Shown here one piece after another: positions 36,145 to 45,818 of a DNA stretch of 64,000 nt. The DNA lies in the NCBI RefSeq assembly GCF_000027225.1, contig NC_013892.1, positions 1,426,001 to 1,490,000 on the forward strand. The letters are read 5' to 3'. The position numbers and the translations under genes were made by a program. Under the pieces are notes generated by a model. That model ran no database searches, was not told the origin of the DNA, and worked only from the letters and a program-made list of their open reading frames with translations. This stretch comes from Xenorhabdus bovienii SS-2004. Its GTDB lineage: Bacteria; Pseudomonadota; Gammaproteobacteria; Enterobacterales; Enterobacteriaceae. How positions within the stretch are numbered: position 1 is the stretch's first letter; the number at the start of each line of letters is the position of its first letter.

Positions 36145-37578
36145 TTACCTGACCTCACGGTTGGGGGCTTCCAACTGATAAAAACGGGCATCCTGACTGT
36201 CCGCGACCTGTTTTTGCGGATGAGCGTGAATACGCTGCGTATCACGCTCAATAATGGTCAGAATGGAATTACGGGAAAGCGCCTGCTTCAGCTCCATTTC
36301 ATTTTTCAGGGCATTAATTTCCCTGTCCAGTGCGGCAATCCGGCGGTCGCCTTCTGCCAGCGCTTCCGATTGTGCTGCCGCATTGGGTTCGGACATGCCG
36401 GTGATCAGCATTCGGCGCATCAGTAACGCGGTTTCAATGGTCTCGCTCATCGCCAGCTCCCCCGCCAGACGCGCAGTCAGGGCGGCCTTATCGGGGTCAC
36501 GCTGCAACGCCTGAATGACCCCCTGCGTCACGGCCAGACTGCCGGTTTTCAGTTTGGTGAGATTCACCCGCGTGGGTTTCTCCGTGCCGCTGATCAGTTT
36601 CACCAGGTGTTCGGCGTTCGTTTTGGTATGGGCTTCCAGCATCGGGGCAAACCCCGTTCCCGCGACCGTTGTCCCCGGCTGGTGTTGTTCACCCCCGCTG
36701 CTGCATTCTGCCGCGTGAGCGCAGGTGCGGATGGCCCGATCGCCCAGTACACTGACCACCGCCTCGGCCGCTTCCCGCGCCGTGCTGAATTTACGGCAGG
36801 CGCTGCCCTCGCAATTGAAGGTGCTGACCGATGACTGGCTCAGTACCGGCAACTGATTCATCATATTAAAGCCGGCACTGGCTAAATCACGGGTCGGACG
36901 AATGGCATTCTGCCCCTTCCCGCCTTGTCGTTGCCCGCCAATCCACGAGTGCCCGCCAGCGCCGGTCGCTTTGGTTCCGGCATTATTGACACGCACAGCA
37001 TCACCATCCCCGCCGTTAACCTGATTTTTGTACTCCTGCAACGCCGCTGATTGGCTCCATTTGTTGTTCTGCGCAAAATCCATCATTCTCTTCGCCATGT
37101 TCTGACAATTGAACTGGGCTTTATCAAACGCCACATTGGCCTGCAATACCCCGTTGGTCAGCATGTCATACAACCCTGGGTTGGCTCGCTGAATTATCAT
37201 GGCAGGGAGACTGGCAACCGCTCCGGTGGCCCCCTGAATGACTTCGCTCATCAGGTTTTTCATGCCCGCCGTGATACCGTTGAGCTGATTACTGACCGTG
37301 GTTTTCAGGTCAAAATTTCCGCACATCAAATCCGAACTCCAGCCGAGTTCCAGCCCGGCCAGCCGGGTTGACCCCGCGCGACTGGCCGGCTCAGAAATCA
37401 CCGAGCCGCCCCCCAGGGTATAAAACAGCGTATCGGAGACTGCCCCGCTGCTCTGTGCACCATAGCCCAGTGCACTGTGACTGACGGCCGGTAAGGCCAC
37501 CGACAGCCCCGATGTCTGCCCCTGTACCGAGGCAACGACCAGCCCACCCGCTATCAGCAGCACCGATTTTCTTCTCAT
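36145..37578 (-). CDS. ICE conjugation protein TIGR03755 (PFL_4711 family, TraH-like)
   Basis: 477 residues with a signal peptide (first ~20). Family text is clear: LPAVSHSALGYGAQSSG, FYTLGGGSVISEP, LCGN-type MCGNFD (~80) and ANPGLYDMLTNGV. The periplasmic protein is predicted to be the TraH-like component of the F-type transfer apparatus of PFGI-1/SPI-7 elements. A helical C-terminal third (~400-460) follows. It precedes the small membrane protein by eight bases. Confidence 0.88.
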   Translation of the reverse strand: MRRKSVLLIAGGLVVASVQGQTSGLSVALPAVSHSALGYGAQSSGAVSDTLFYTLGGGSVISEPASRAGSTRLAGLELGWSSDLMCGNFDLKTTVSNQLNGITAGMKNLMSEVIQGATGAVASLPAMIIQRANPGLYDMLTNGVLQANVAFDKAQFNCQNMAKRMMDFAQNNKWSQSAALQEYKNQVNGGDGDAVRVNNAGTKATGAGGHSWIGGQRQGGKGQNAIRPTRDLASAGFNMMNQLPVLSQSSVSTFNCEGSACRKFSTAREAAEAVVSVLGDRAIRTCAHAAECSSGGEQHQPGTTVAGTGFAPMLEAHTKTNAEHLVKLISGTEKPTRVNLTKLKTGSLAVTQGVIQALQRDPDKAALTARLAGELAMSETIETALLMRRMLITGMSEPNAAAQSEALAEGDRRIAALDREINALKNEMELKQALSRNSILTIIERDTQRIHAHPQKQVADSQDARFYQLEAPNREVR

Positions 37579-37590
37579 CCTGTTTTTTCC

Positions 37591-38559
37591 TTATATTGCC
37601 GTACTGCCGAGAAAACGTTGCCCGCGCCGCTGGCAACAGCTGTAGGGCTGCCACAGGGCATACGCCTGATTGCTGTCTGCCGCCGCTGTGTGGCGGCCAT
37701 CCGGGAATACTGCACAGGACTGACTTAACTGTGGTGACAACCGTTGCCATTGGTGATTTTTCGTGCCGGTATTTTCTTGCATCGGCTCTGGTGGCCAGTA
37801 GCCGTCACGGCGTTGCCCGGCCAGTGGCTGATAAACATGGGGCTGCCCGGTACGGGTGATAATGTCCGCCACCCGCTGTGCCACCACGGCAGCGGCTTTA
37901 TCCTCATCAGCCTGCGTGACAAAACCGGAACGGGGGTAGAGATTGCCCCACATATTGCCCACCGGCTGGCTGCCCAGTTCACGCAGACCGGGAACAAGCG
38001 CTTCAGGATAAAGCGACTCCGGCAGTCCGCTGCGCCACGCGACAGTATCCAGTGTGCTGAGAAAATAGGGCATCAGCGGTGTGGCCGCACTGCGACAGGA
38101 ATACCCCGGGATTTGTCCGCCAATCAGCGTAGTAGCGGGATGCCCGATAGCATCGGCGTATTTGAAACGCAGACGGGGACTGCGCTTCCCGGCAACCTGA
38201 ACCGTGTGATTACCGCCGCCGGTGGTCAGGCCGGATAACGCCCCCGTTACCGCATTTTCCAGTCCGCCGGATAACGGGCTGATGTGAGCCATTTCAGACC
38301 ACGGGTTGCCGCCGGGCGCATGATAGGTGGAGACCACCGCCTGCGGCAGGAAATGGGTCACTTTGACCGAGGTTTTCACCGTACAGCCGTGCCAGGAACA
38401 AAACAGCCAGTAACAAATGCCACTGACCTGCCACTGAATACAGGCGGGCGAGAGACTGCCGGCCACGATTTGGGCGGTATTAATGGCGGCTTGTGTGACA
38501 GGCGCACATGCCGCGGCCAGCGTGATAACCACCGGAAAAGCCAGGCGTGACGTATTCAT
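37591..38559 (-). CDS. ICE conjugation protein TIGR03756 (PFL_4710 family, TraU-like)
   Basis: 322 residues with signal peptide (~1-24) and many cysteines (CIQWQVSGICYWLFC, CTVKTSVKV), plus FLPQAVVSTY and NPWSEM, which are TraU-type features. TraU-like proteins are periplasmic, disulfide-rich and essential for DNA transfer. The ATG overlaps the TIGR03757 stop by four bases, and the stop is 12 bp before the TIGR03755 gene. Confidence 0.88.
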   Translation of the reverse strand: MNTSRLAFPVVITLAAACAPVTQAAINTAQIVAGSLSPACIQWQVSGICYWLFCSWHGCTVKTSVKVTHFLPQAVVSTYHAPGGNPWSEMAHISPLSGGLENAVTGALSGLTTGGGNHTVQVAGKRSPRLRFKYADAIGHPATTLIGGQIPGYSCRSAATPLMPYFLSTLDTVAWRSGLPESLYPEALVPGLRELGSQPVGNMWGNLYPRSGFVTQADEDKAAAVVAQRVADIITRTGQPHVYQPLAGQRRDGYWPPEPMQENTGTKNHQWQRLSPQLSQSCAVFPDGRHTAAADSNQAYALWQPYSCCQRRGQRFLGSTAI

Positions 38560-38954
38560 GGCTGATACTGCTCCCTGAGCGCCGTCGCTTTGGCAACATC
38601 GGCCGTGCCATACACCACGTCACGATCATCAAATACCACCGCCGGGTATTTGCGCACACCGGCTTGCCGGGCATGGACAACAGCACGGTAAGCGTTGATA
38701 AGTTGCTGTTCCTGCCCGCGCCACTGAGGAGACTGAAGTATGGTCCGGGCTTGGGTTGCCGCCTGTTGTGGGTCTGCGGGAAGGCGTGCAAAGATCTGCC
38801 TTTGCTGTTGCTCCGGTGCATCCAGCCAAATGACCTGTGCCTCAGGGGGCAAATTAACCGGCGGGTGCTGACTGTCGGTATAGATCACAGTTTTGGCTCC
38901 GGCGGACAGTGATACCATCCATCCCATCAGGAGCAGTAAACCCGGCTTTTTCAT
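38556..38954 (-). CDS. ICE conjugation protein TIGR03757 (PFL_4709 family)
   Basis: 132 residues with a signal peptide (LLLLMGWMVSLSAGA). VIYTDSQHPPVNLP near the start and YPAVVFDDRDVVYGTADVAK near the end resemble the TIGR03757 family, which recalls TrbC/thioredoxin-like transfer proteins. It is first in this half of the operon. The ATPase gene that normally precedes it lies ~20 kb away, beyond inserted cargo. Confidence 0.85.
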   Translation of the reverse strand: MKKPGLLLLMGWMVSLSAGAKTVIYTDSQHPPVNLPPEAQVIWLDAPEQQQRQIFARLPADPQQAATQARTILQSPQWRGQEQQLINAYRAVVHARQAGVRKYPAVVFDDRDVVYGTADVAKATALREQYQP

Positions 38955-39258
38955 CGCGCCCTTCCCATGTCATAAAACGTCAGAGCAGCGTGAAGAAAGC
39001 CGACACAAAAGTCAGCAAACAATTCATTTTTGCAGAATGTAAAAAAACACCCCAGTCTCAGTGCCCTTTCCACCATGACGGATAGCGTGGCTAAGATTTT
39101 TCCCAAATCATCAGAAAATTAAATTTCATTAAACATGCTAATTAATAATCCCGTACAATAAGCCGCCATTACTGACAGGATACTGATTTTATATAAACTT
39201 TATGCATAGCATGCCGATTAATTATTCATCTGTACATTAGGATAAAAAGAGAAACCCA
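38955..39258. other. divergent gap between transfer genes and T6SS cargo
   Basis: 304 bp between a minus-strand conjugation gene and plus-strand T6SS genes. It must hold the promoter for at least the T6SS operon; TACAAT at 39155-39160 is a possible -10 box, without a clear -35. It is also the left edge of the cargo that splits the transfer operon. Confidence 0.35.
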
Positions 39259-41016
39259 ATGAAAAACAACAAGGAGTCTATGTACCTGCGGGAAAGAGCC
39301 TACCTGCGGGAACTGGCTCAACGCGTGGCGAAAGACTCGCCGCATTTGTCCGATTTTCTGACCCTATCCCATGATCCCGATACTGAACGTGTTTTCGAAG
39401 CGTTTGCCCTGTTGATTGCCCGCTTACGGGATAAAATTGAGGATGATCTCCCCGAAATTACCCACGGCATTCTGTCCCGTATCTGGCCGTCAGCCCTGAG
39501 TCCCATTCCGCCCACAACAGTCATGCAGTTTCATCCCACCGACGGCGAACATCAGGGCACCGTTGACATCCCGGCAGGCACACCAGTTTCCGCCGATGTC
39601 AACGGGCAGTTACTCACCTTTAAAACCTGCCGTTCCCTGCATATCGAACCCCTTATCGTGCGGGACAGGACAGTGAAGAAAACCGGCACACACAGTGAGA
39701 TAGTGCTGACGCTTTGCCAGACAGGCACGCCTTCCCCTGTCTGGCAAAGCGGATCACTGTCTTTTTTCCTCGGTACGGATAATGAACGGGCAGCACAATT
39801 AACTTTGTGGCTGGATCAGCATATCTGTGATATGCACCTCAGAACGCAGGGAGAACAACGCAAACTGAATAGTTTCCCTTATGGCTGGCATAACCTGTTC
39901 GATGCTCTCCTCCTGCCGATGGGAAATCGCACTTATGCCGGACTGCAATTACTGCTGGAATATTATGCACTGCCCCACCTGTATCACTTTATGACGGTGG
40001 ATATCAGTGACAGTTGCCGGGACGTTCCGTTAAATGCCGACGGCAGCTTTGAGCTGGTTTTTCGTTTTGAAGGTGAGTTGCCGCTGGATAATGTCGACGA
40101 TGCTTTTATGCTGGGCTGTGTTCCGGCCATTCATCTGGAAACCCTGACCAGCCTTCCCCTGCCGCTGAATGAAGGCAATCATCGTTATCCCCTGCTTCTT
40201 GGCGAGTCCGTGCAGTTGTTCCGGCTGCGCGATATTCAGGTGGTTCAGCAACCTGATGAAACACAGCAACGGGGTTCGCCCTACCGTTATCTGCCCATCG
40301 GCCAGTTTACGCCGTCATCGCCCAGTCTGGCGGAAGACGGGGAGCCGGAGACGCTTTATTATTTGCTCCAGAACGAGCGTGATTTACTGGGCAGGCTCAC
40401 GCACCAGCTGCATTTTTTTGACCTGACCGGCAAACCGGCTCAACACCTGCCTGTCCTGTCCGTCGTGGGTGATATTCTGGGCTATCACACGCAGGCCATC
40501 ACCTTAAAACCCGGTGAAATCACCCTCACGCAGGAAGGTTCCCCGGCCCATCTCAACGTACACAATATTCTCCCCGTCTCCGCCGATTACCCGTCCCTGT
40601 TGCAGGACAATTCCGGCTGGCCGTTGCTTTCCTGCCTCTCCAGCCCGCCGGTGTTGTTATTTGCCACCGACAGCCTGAAACAGTTGCTCCGCCTGTTTGA
40701 CCCTTACCCCGAACTCAATCGCCCGCTGAGCCGCCATATCCGCCGGCATATCGACGGCATTGTCCGGGTGGAAGAGCACCTCACCGACCGCATGAAACGG
40801 GGACGTCCTGTCCGCGGGCACCGGGTGGGGCTCACACTCAACCCTGACTGTTACCACAATCCGGGAGAAATGTACCGCTTCTGCCGGTTAATCAATGAAG
40901 CCATGGCGTGTTTTATCAGCCAGTCCACCTTCGTCAGGCTGGCGGTTTATACCTCAAACAACAGCGGCGTCTTGTGGGCATTTAAGGAAGTCTATGGAAC
41001 GCGCAGAGAGATGTAA
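39259..41016 (+). CDS. tssF: type VI secretion baseplate protein TssF
   Basis: 585 residues, the usual length for TssF/VasA. Family marks include YLRERAYLRELAQRVAKDSP at the start, DPDTERVFEAFALLIARLRD (~38), an SRIWPSALSPIPP segment (~75) and the late PVRGHRVGLTLNP and FCRLINEAMACFIS. TssF with TssG and TssE forms the wedge of the T6SS baseplate. No tssE, tssG, tssK or sheath gene is nearby, so this is an orphan copy placed ahead of a vgrG. It may adapt the host apparatus to this VgrG or be a leftover of a longer cluster. Confidence 0.88.
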   Translation: MKNNKESMYLRERAYLRELAQRVAKDSPHLSDFLTLSHDPDTERVFEAFALLIARLRDKIEDDLPEITHGILSRIWPSALSPIPPTTVMQFHPTDGEHQGTVDIPAGTPVSADVNGQLLTFKTCRSLHIEPLIVRDRTVKKTGTHSEIVLTLCQTGTPSPVWQSGSLSFFLGTDNERAAQLTLWLDQHICDMHLRTQGEQRKLNSFPYGWHNLFDALLLPMGNRTYAGLQLLLEYYALPHLYHFMTVDISDSCRDVPLNADGSFELVFRFEGELPLDNVDDAFMLGCVPAIHLETLTSLPLPLNEGNHRYPLLLGESVQLFRLRDIQVVQQPDETQQRGSPYRYLPIGQFTPSSPSLAEDGEPETLYYLLQNERDLLGRLTHQLHFFDLTGKPAQHLPVLSVVGDILGYHTQAITLKPGEITLTQEGSPAHLNVHNILPVSADYPSLLQDNSGWPLLSCLSSPPVLLFATDSLKQLLRLFDPYPELNRPLSRHIRRHIDGIVRVEEHLTDRMKRGRPVRGHRVGLTLNPDCYHNPGEMYRFCRLINEAMACFISQSTFVRLAVYTSNNSGVLWAFKEVYGTRREM

Positions 41017-41052
41017 GCCATCAAACCCTCACAACAAGGAGTCAAGCAAAAC

Positions 41053-43119
41053 ATGATGAAGAATATCATTGACAGGCTGCCCGCCGCCAAAAGTGGATTG
41101 CGGTTTACTTTTCAGGTCGCGGGGCTTCCCGAAGATACGTTCAGCGTGGGGGAGTTTTCCCTGCTGGAAGGGTTATCTGAGTTGTTTACCCTGAACCTGA
41201 CACTGGTCAAAACCCATAGCCTGAATCCGTTCAAGCCGTTAGACGAGGTGGATTTGACCGCTTTACTGATGCAGGAAGCGGAGTTGCAAATCTTTCACGG
41301 CGTACAGGTGCAGCGTAAAATCACCGGTATCATCTCTCACGCTGACTGGGCCGGCACCGACGGCAATAAAACCCTTTATACCCTGACCGTTCGCCCGGCA
41401 CTCTGGCGCCTGAAGCTCAATCAGGAGAGCCGGATATTCCATCAGCAAAATGTGCCCGCTATCCTGAATGGTCTGCTGAAAAAGCACAAAGTGCGGGCGG
41501 ATTCGAAGCTCTATGACCCCCATCAGGACCGGGAATACGTGACCCAGAAACGCGAATCCGATTATGGGTTTTTCAGCCGATTAGCTGCGGAAGAGGGGAT
41601 CAGTTTCTGGTTTGAGGATGAAACGCTGTTTTTCAGCGACAGCCATCTGGGCATGACCGCCGGCCTGCCGCTGGCCTACAACCCACAACCGGAAACCGCC
41701 CACGGGCTGGATACCATTTATCAGGTGCGGTTAGGCGTCGGGATGAGCCCGCAGCGCAGTCTCCACAAGGATTTTAACTACGACAATCCGCGTTATCACC
41801 TCTCCCATATGGCCAGCAGTGAAGGTTTCCGCGATTTCGGCAGCCAAACCCCGTATACCGTGTTTGAAAGCTACGGGCGTTTCCAGAAAGACGCTGCCGC
41901 CAAACCGTTTCTCAAATACCGCCACGAAGCGCTGGATAACCAGAAAAAGACCGGCAGCGGCAACAGCAACTGCATCAAACTGATGCCGGGCAAAATCTTC
42001 GAAATTATCAGTCACCCACATCTACCGCTCAATGCTCGTTGGCAAATTGTCGGTATCAGCCATCACGGGCGCTGCCCGCAGGCGCTGGGCGATAACAGCG
42101 GTGAAGGTACCACACTCAGCAACCATTTCAGTTTTATCGACGGCCTCGCCGACTACCGTCCGCCGTTCCATTACAAGCCACTGGCCGATGGCGATGAAAC
42201 CGCCACGGTTGTCGGCCCTGAGGGGGAAGAAATCTTCGTCAATAAAGACGGTGCCATCAAAGTGCATTTCCACTGGAACCGTTACGACAAGGCGGATGAC
42301 GGCGCATCCTGCTGGGTTCGCGTCGCACAGGGCTGGAACGGCAACGGCTTTGGTTTTATGGCGATCCCGCGCATCGGGCAGGAAGTCATCATTTCTTACC
42401 TCAACGGCGATATCGACCGCCCGATTGTCACCGGCTGTGTCTACAACGGGCTGAACCGCCCGCCGCTGGATTTGCCGGCCCAGAAAACCCGCACCACCTT
42501 CAAGACCAAAACCCATAAAGGCAAAGGCTTTAACGAACTGCGCTTTGAGGATGCGAAAGGCAGTGAAGAAATCTATTTCCACGGCCAGAAAGATTTTACA
42601 GCTCATATCGAAAACGATGCCCTCTGGCATATCAAACACGACCAGAAACAACGTATCGATAACAACCGTTATCACGACATCCGTGCCGATGACCATCATC
42701 AGGTTGCCGGTTCCCGCAAAATCACCACCGAAGGCGATGTTTCCCACCGGATTGCGGGCAGCCAGCATACCCAGACCGGTGATGCCACCGTGATTGACAG
42801 CGGGCAGGAAATCCACCTGAAAAGCGGCGGTAAAGTCGTGCTGGAAGCGGCATCTGAAATCACGCTGAAAGTGGGCGGCAGTTTTCTGAAAGTCACCCCG
42901 GCTGGCATTCTCTGTTCACCGATTAATGTCGGGCAGGGTTCGGCCGGTAACGGGCGTGGGCTGGCACTGCAATTGCCGGAAGGGGTAGAGCCACTCCCAC
43001 AAGTAGGGAAACTCCCGATGGCGGAAGCACTCCCGGTAACTGAATTTCCGGTGCAACCGGCTTGTGCAGAACTGGCGCAGCAGGATGCCAGTTTAGTCAT
43101 TAAACCTGTTAAAGAGTAA
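41053..43119 (+). CDS. vgrG: type VI secretion spike protein VgrG (TssI)
   Basis: 688 residues with the full VgrG core: an N-terminal gp27-like domain (~15-370; LRFTFQVAG, ESDYGFFSRLAAEEGISFWF), gp5-OB domain (~380-470; GPEGEEIFVNKDGAIKVHFH, SCWVRVAQGWNG) and the beta-helix stalk (~490-640; GFNELRFEDAKGSEEIYFHG). The tail after the helix is short, with no effector domain, so cargo is probably carried through the next gene's adaptor. A GGAG site lies before two adjacent ATGs. Confidence 0.95.
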   Translation: MMKNIIDRLPAAKSGLRFTFQVAGLPEDTFSVGEFSLLEGLSELFTLNLTLVKTHSLNPFKPLDEVDLTALLMQEAELQIFHGVQVQRKITGIISHADWAGTDGNKTLYTLTVRPALWRLKLNQESRIFHQQNVPAILNGLLKKHKVRADSKLYDPHQDREYVTQKRESDYGFFSRLAAEEGISFWFEDETLFFSDSHLGMTAGLPLAYNPQPETAHGLDTIYQVRLGVGMSPQRSLHKDFNYDNPRYHLSHMASSEGFRDFGSQTPYTVFESYGRFQKDAAAKPFLKYRHEALDNQKKTGSGNSNCIKLMPGKIFEIISHPHLPLNARWQIVGISHHGRCPQALGDNSGEGTTLSNHFSFIDGLADYRPPFHYKPLADGDETATVVGPEGEEIFVNKDGAIKVHFHWNRYDKADDGASCWVRVAQGWNGNGFGFMAIPRIGQEVIISYLNGDIDRPIVTGCVYNGLNRPPLDLPAQKTRTTFKTKTHKGKGFNELRFEDAKGSEEIYFHGQKDFTAHIENDALWHIKHDQKQRIDNNRYHDIRADDHHQVAGSRKITTEGDVSHRIAGSQHTQTGDATVIDSGQEIHLKSGGKVVLEAASEITLKVGGSFLKVTPAGILCSPINVGQGSAGNGRGLALQLPEGVEPLPQVGKLPMAEALPVTEFPVQPACAELAQQDASLVIKPVKE

Positions 43120-43124
43120 ACTCA

Positions 43125-43919
43125 ATGGAAAGAGCTATCACTATGGAGAGCACAGGATCTGCAATAAGTTGGCAAGTCTGGCTGAATGAACCCAGTAAAG
43201 CGCCTGTATTTTTTATTCTCAACTCGCTGGCAAAACCGAATCCAATAGAGTCATTTTACCATCATGACTGGGTTGAGCAGGCATTTCCGCTGTATAGCGG
43301 AACCCCGATGCGCAATATGTTGAAGCAGAGTCCGTGGTTGGTGCAACCGAAGGTGAATCACCTCACTCAGATAGGGGCAGCGCTGGATCGCTATGAACTT
43401 AGTGACAACAGTTGGGGTTGGGCTTATCGCAGCCATACACCGTGGCAAGAACAGCTTAAACACTGGCAACAGCGACAATGGGTGATGATGAATGGCGAAC
43501 CGGTGCTATTTCGCATGATGGATGCTCGGATATTGGGCACACTAATGCCCGCCTTCACGCCCAGCGATTGGTCACTGATGCTGACTCCAGTCACAGAATT
43601 GATGGTTGACACACCGCAACCGGCACGATTTTCCCGTCCCGAAGGCTGCGGAGAGGGTAACAGCGACATCCCATTTACGCTGGGCGAGCACCTGCTGGCC
43701 GTCTGGTTACGTTCTCCCTATGGTCTGAAAGTCTTAACCAGCTCCCTTTATAACGATTTATGGGAAAACCATGGTGCAATGGCGAAGCAATGGGATCAAC
43801 CAGAAGGCAGTTTAGAACCCCGGATTGAGCAGTGGTTGAGGCAAAAACTGGAAGCCGGACAACGGATTGAAAAAATATCCAGTCAGGATTACCTGCTGGC
43901 AATGGAACAAGAAAAATAA
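43125..43919 (+). CDS. DUF4123 T6SS effector chaperone/adaptor
   Basis: 264 residues, starting five bases after the vgrG stop; a second in-frame ATG lies at 43143. WVEQAFPLYSGTPMRNMLKQ, SPWLVQ and an R-M-M-D-A-R segment (LFRMMDARILGTLMPAFTP) fit the DUF4123 (Tap/TEC) family. These proteins load a specific effector on VgrG and are not themselves secreted. Its place between vgrG and the lipase gene supports that role. Confidence 0.85.
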   Translation: MERAITMESTGSAISWQVWLNEPSKAPVFFILNSLAKPNPIESFYHHDWVEQAFPLYSGTPMRNMLKQSPWLVQPKVNHLTQIGAALDRYELSDNSWGWAYRSHTPWQEQLKHWQQRQWVMMNGEPVLFRMMDARILGTLMPAFTPSDWSLMLTPVTELMVDTPQPARFSRPEGCGEGNSDIPFTLGEHLLAVWLRSPYGLKVLTSSLYNDLWENHGAMAKQWDQPEGSLEPRIEQWLRQKLEAGQRIEKISSQDYLLAMEQEK

Positions 43920-43934
43920 TAGGAGCGCCTATTT

Positions 43935-45809
43935 ATGAGTAATGCTAATTCGATTTATTGTCATGATTGTTCGGGAATGTTAAAGAACAAAATAGAAATT
44001 CAGCTTGTTGATGAACATAATAAACCCATCACCAATATGCCTTACACATTGAAAAACCATAAAATGGCTCGTGAAGGAATCACCGATGGCAATGGTATGA
44101 TCCATGAAGAACACTTGACTTCGAGTCCTCTTAGATTATTTCTCGATGGACAGAAATTGGCTGATGAAATGGAACAACGGCCATTGAGACTTAAGCGATA
44201 CCATGAGTACACACGCTCTACTGAGTCTATGGCCAAAATTTCAGCCGTTTTTGCAGAAAGCCAAAAATCAGGCCGTCAGTATCGTTATGCAAAAATTGGA
44301 GAACTGGTTGATAAAATTCCGGTCATTGAGGGATGGAAAGAAGAAGATCCTCTTCCAAGCTACCATTTTCCAGATAGTGAACCGATGGGCATCGAAGTCA
44401 TGCCCACTGCATTCGAACGCTATCGTTATGTAATTGAAGTCTGCCCATTTAGGGCATGGTCTTTAGTACTGCATCATCAAAAAGACTATTCTCTGGTTAA
44501 TGCCTATAACCTTTCACTGATGAGTATATTGACTTATTCCAATGACAACAGTGGGCATTGGGGTTCAGTTACACACTTTTTTAATAAACAGTTGCTCGAT
44601 TTATCACGATCACCTTATCAGGTTAATGATGAGCGTTTTATGCCTGTTGTTTATGATGTTCCATTCAGTGAGCGCTATACTAAGGTTGTCTATATTGATT
44701 CAAAAGTACAAGGAAATACAGGGCATACTCAACTCTTCTACGCCGCAAACAAGCAGGAGATTATTGTTGGTTGGCGTGGTACTGAAATGACGGAAACACA
44801 AGATTTGATGACGGATGGAACCTTCCAACCGATAGAATTAGGAAGCACAGCTAATGGTGTATCAAGTGGCTTTAGCGAAAAAGGGAAAGTTCATAAGGGT
44901 TTTTGGGATGCCTTTCATCTAATTACAGAAATCAAAGTTTCTGAAGGGAATGATAAAAAAACAGTATTTGAAGAAATCATTAAATTAACAGAAAGTAAAA
45001 AACTATTTGTCTGCGGCCACAGCTTGGGTGGTGCCCTCGCTCTGTTACATAGTGCACAGCTCAAATCTTATAATCCTTGCCTCTATACCTACGGTATGCC
45101 ACGTTTGTTCACTCAAAGTGCAGTGCAAGAACTCACTGAAATTATTCATTATCGTCATGTTAATGAAAATGATTTTGTTCCCTCTGTGCCTTTTAACAAG
45201 GATATGGATAATGTTGCTTTTCAAGCAGGTCGTAAATTTCTAGGATACGCAATCGAAGTATTTGATGCAGCTGGTTCTCTCGAAGCAAAAATTATTAAAT
45301 CGAACAATAGTGATAACGATCCCTTTTTACACCACGGTAAATTAGTTTATTTTTATGCTCTCCCTGATTCGGAATCAAAATTTTATTTACTCCCAGAGCT
45401 AAATGAGGAAACCATAAAAACAACCCAAAAATTTATAAAAAAACAAAAAAACGTAGATAGATATATAATGCAAGATATACATTCATTCTTTCAAGGTAAT
45501 GAAAACCCTACAGGTAAACGTGGAACAGGTCTTTTTGACCATAGCAGCACCTTATATGCTGAATATATTGACAAGAGATTGCGAGAGCTATGTTCTCTTT
45601 CACCGGATAAAAAATTGCAAAGGAAGCCGGAAGATCTTTCATTTCTTGAAAGCCAGCCTAATTCTATTCGAGCTATATTCCAAAGGGCAAAAACGGAAGA
45701 ATATTTTTTCTTAAGGGAAATTGATAATCAATTGGCAATAACATTAGAAGTAACCCAAAAAGATGAAAGAGGTCCAAGAGCCTTGAAACGATATTTTGAA
45801 AAACGATAA
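43935..45809 (+). CDS. T6SS lipase effector (Tle, class 3 lipase fold)
   Basis: 624 residues. The first ~100 (YCHDCSGMLKNKIEIQLVDE, with Ig-like or transthyretin-like text) may dock to the adaptor. The lipase domain (~190-480) has GWRGTEMTETQDLM, the nucleophile elbow VCGHSLGGALALLHSA (~360), an aspartate in NENDFVPSVPF (~415) and a late histidine in FLHHGKLVYF (~460), giving a probable Ser-Asp-His triad. It should hydrolyse phospholipids in competitor membranes, closest to Tle2-type (class 3) effectors. A ~140-residue C-terminal helical part follows. AT-rich against vgrG, so effector and immunity were probably acquired as a unit. Confidence 0.85.
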   Translation: MSNANSIYCHDCSGMLKNKIEIQLVDEHNKPITNMPYTLKNHKMAREGITDGNGMIHEEHLTSSPLRLFLDGQKLADEMEQRPLRLKRYHEYTRSTESMAKISAVFAESQKSGRQYRYAKIGELVDKIPVIEGWKEEDPLPSYHFPDSEPMGIEVMPTAFERYRYVIEVCPFRAWSLVLHHQKDYSLVNAYNLSLMSILTYSNDNSGHWGSVTHFFNKQLLDLSRSPYQVNDERFMPVVYDVPFSERYTKVVYIDSKVQGNTGHTQLFYAANKQEIIVGWRGTEMTETQDLMTDGTFQPIELGSTANGVSSGFSEKGKVHKGFWDAFHLITEIKVSEGNDKKTVFEEIIKLTESKKLFVCGHSLGGALALLHSAQLKSYNPCLYTYGMPRLFTQSAVQELTEIIHYRHVNENDFVPSVPFNKDMDNVAFQAGRKFLGYAIEVFDAAGSLEAKIIKSNNSDNDPFLHHGKLVYFYALPDSESKFYLLPELNEETIKTTQKFIKKQKNVDRYIMQDIHSFFQGNENPTGKRGTGLFDHSSTLYAEYIDKRLRELCSLSPDKKLQRKPEDLSFLESQPNSIRAIFQRAKTEEYFFLREIDNQLAITLEVTQKDERGPRALKRYFEKR

Positions 45810-45818
45810 AGGATTAAT

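Noticed and set aside
42022..42816. 264-codon minus-strand frame inside vgrG
   Set aside because: It is the antisense of a certain VgrG coding region and has no recognisable domain.
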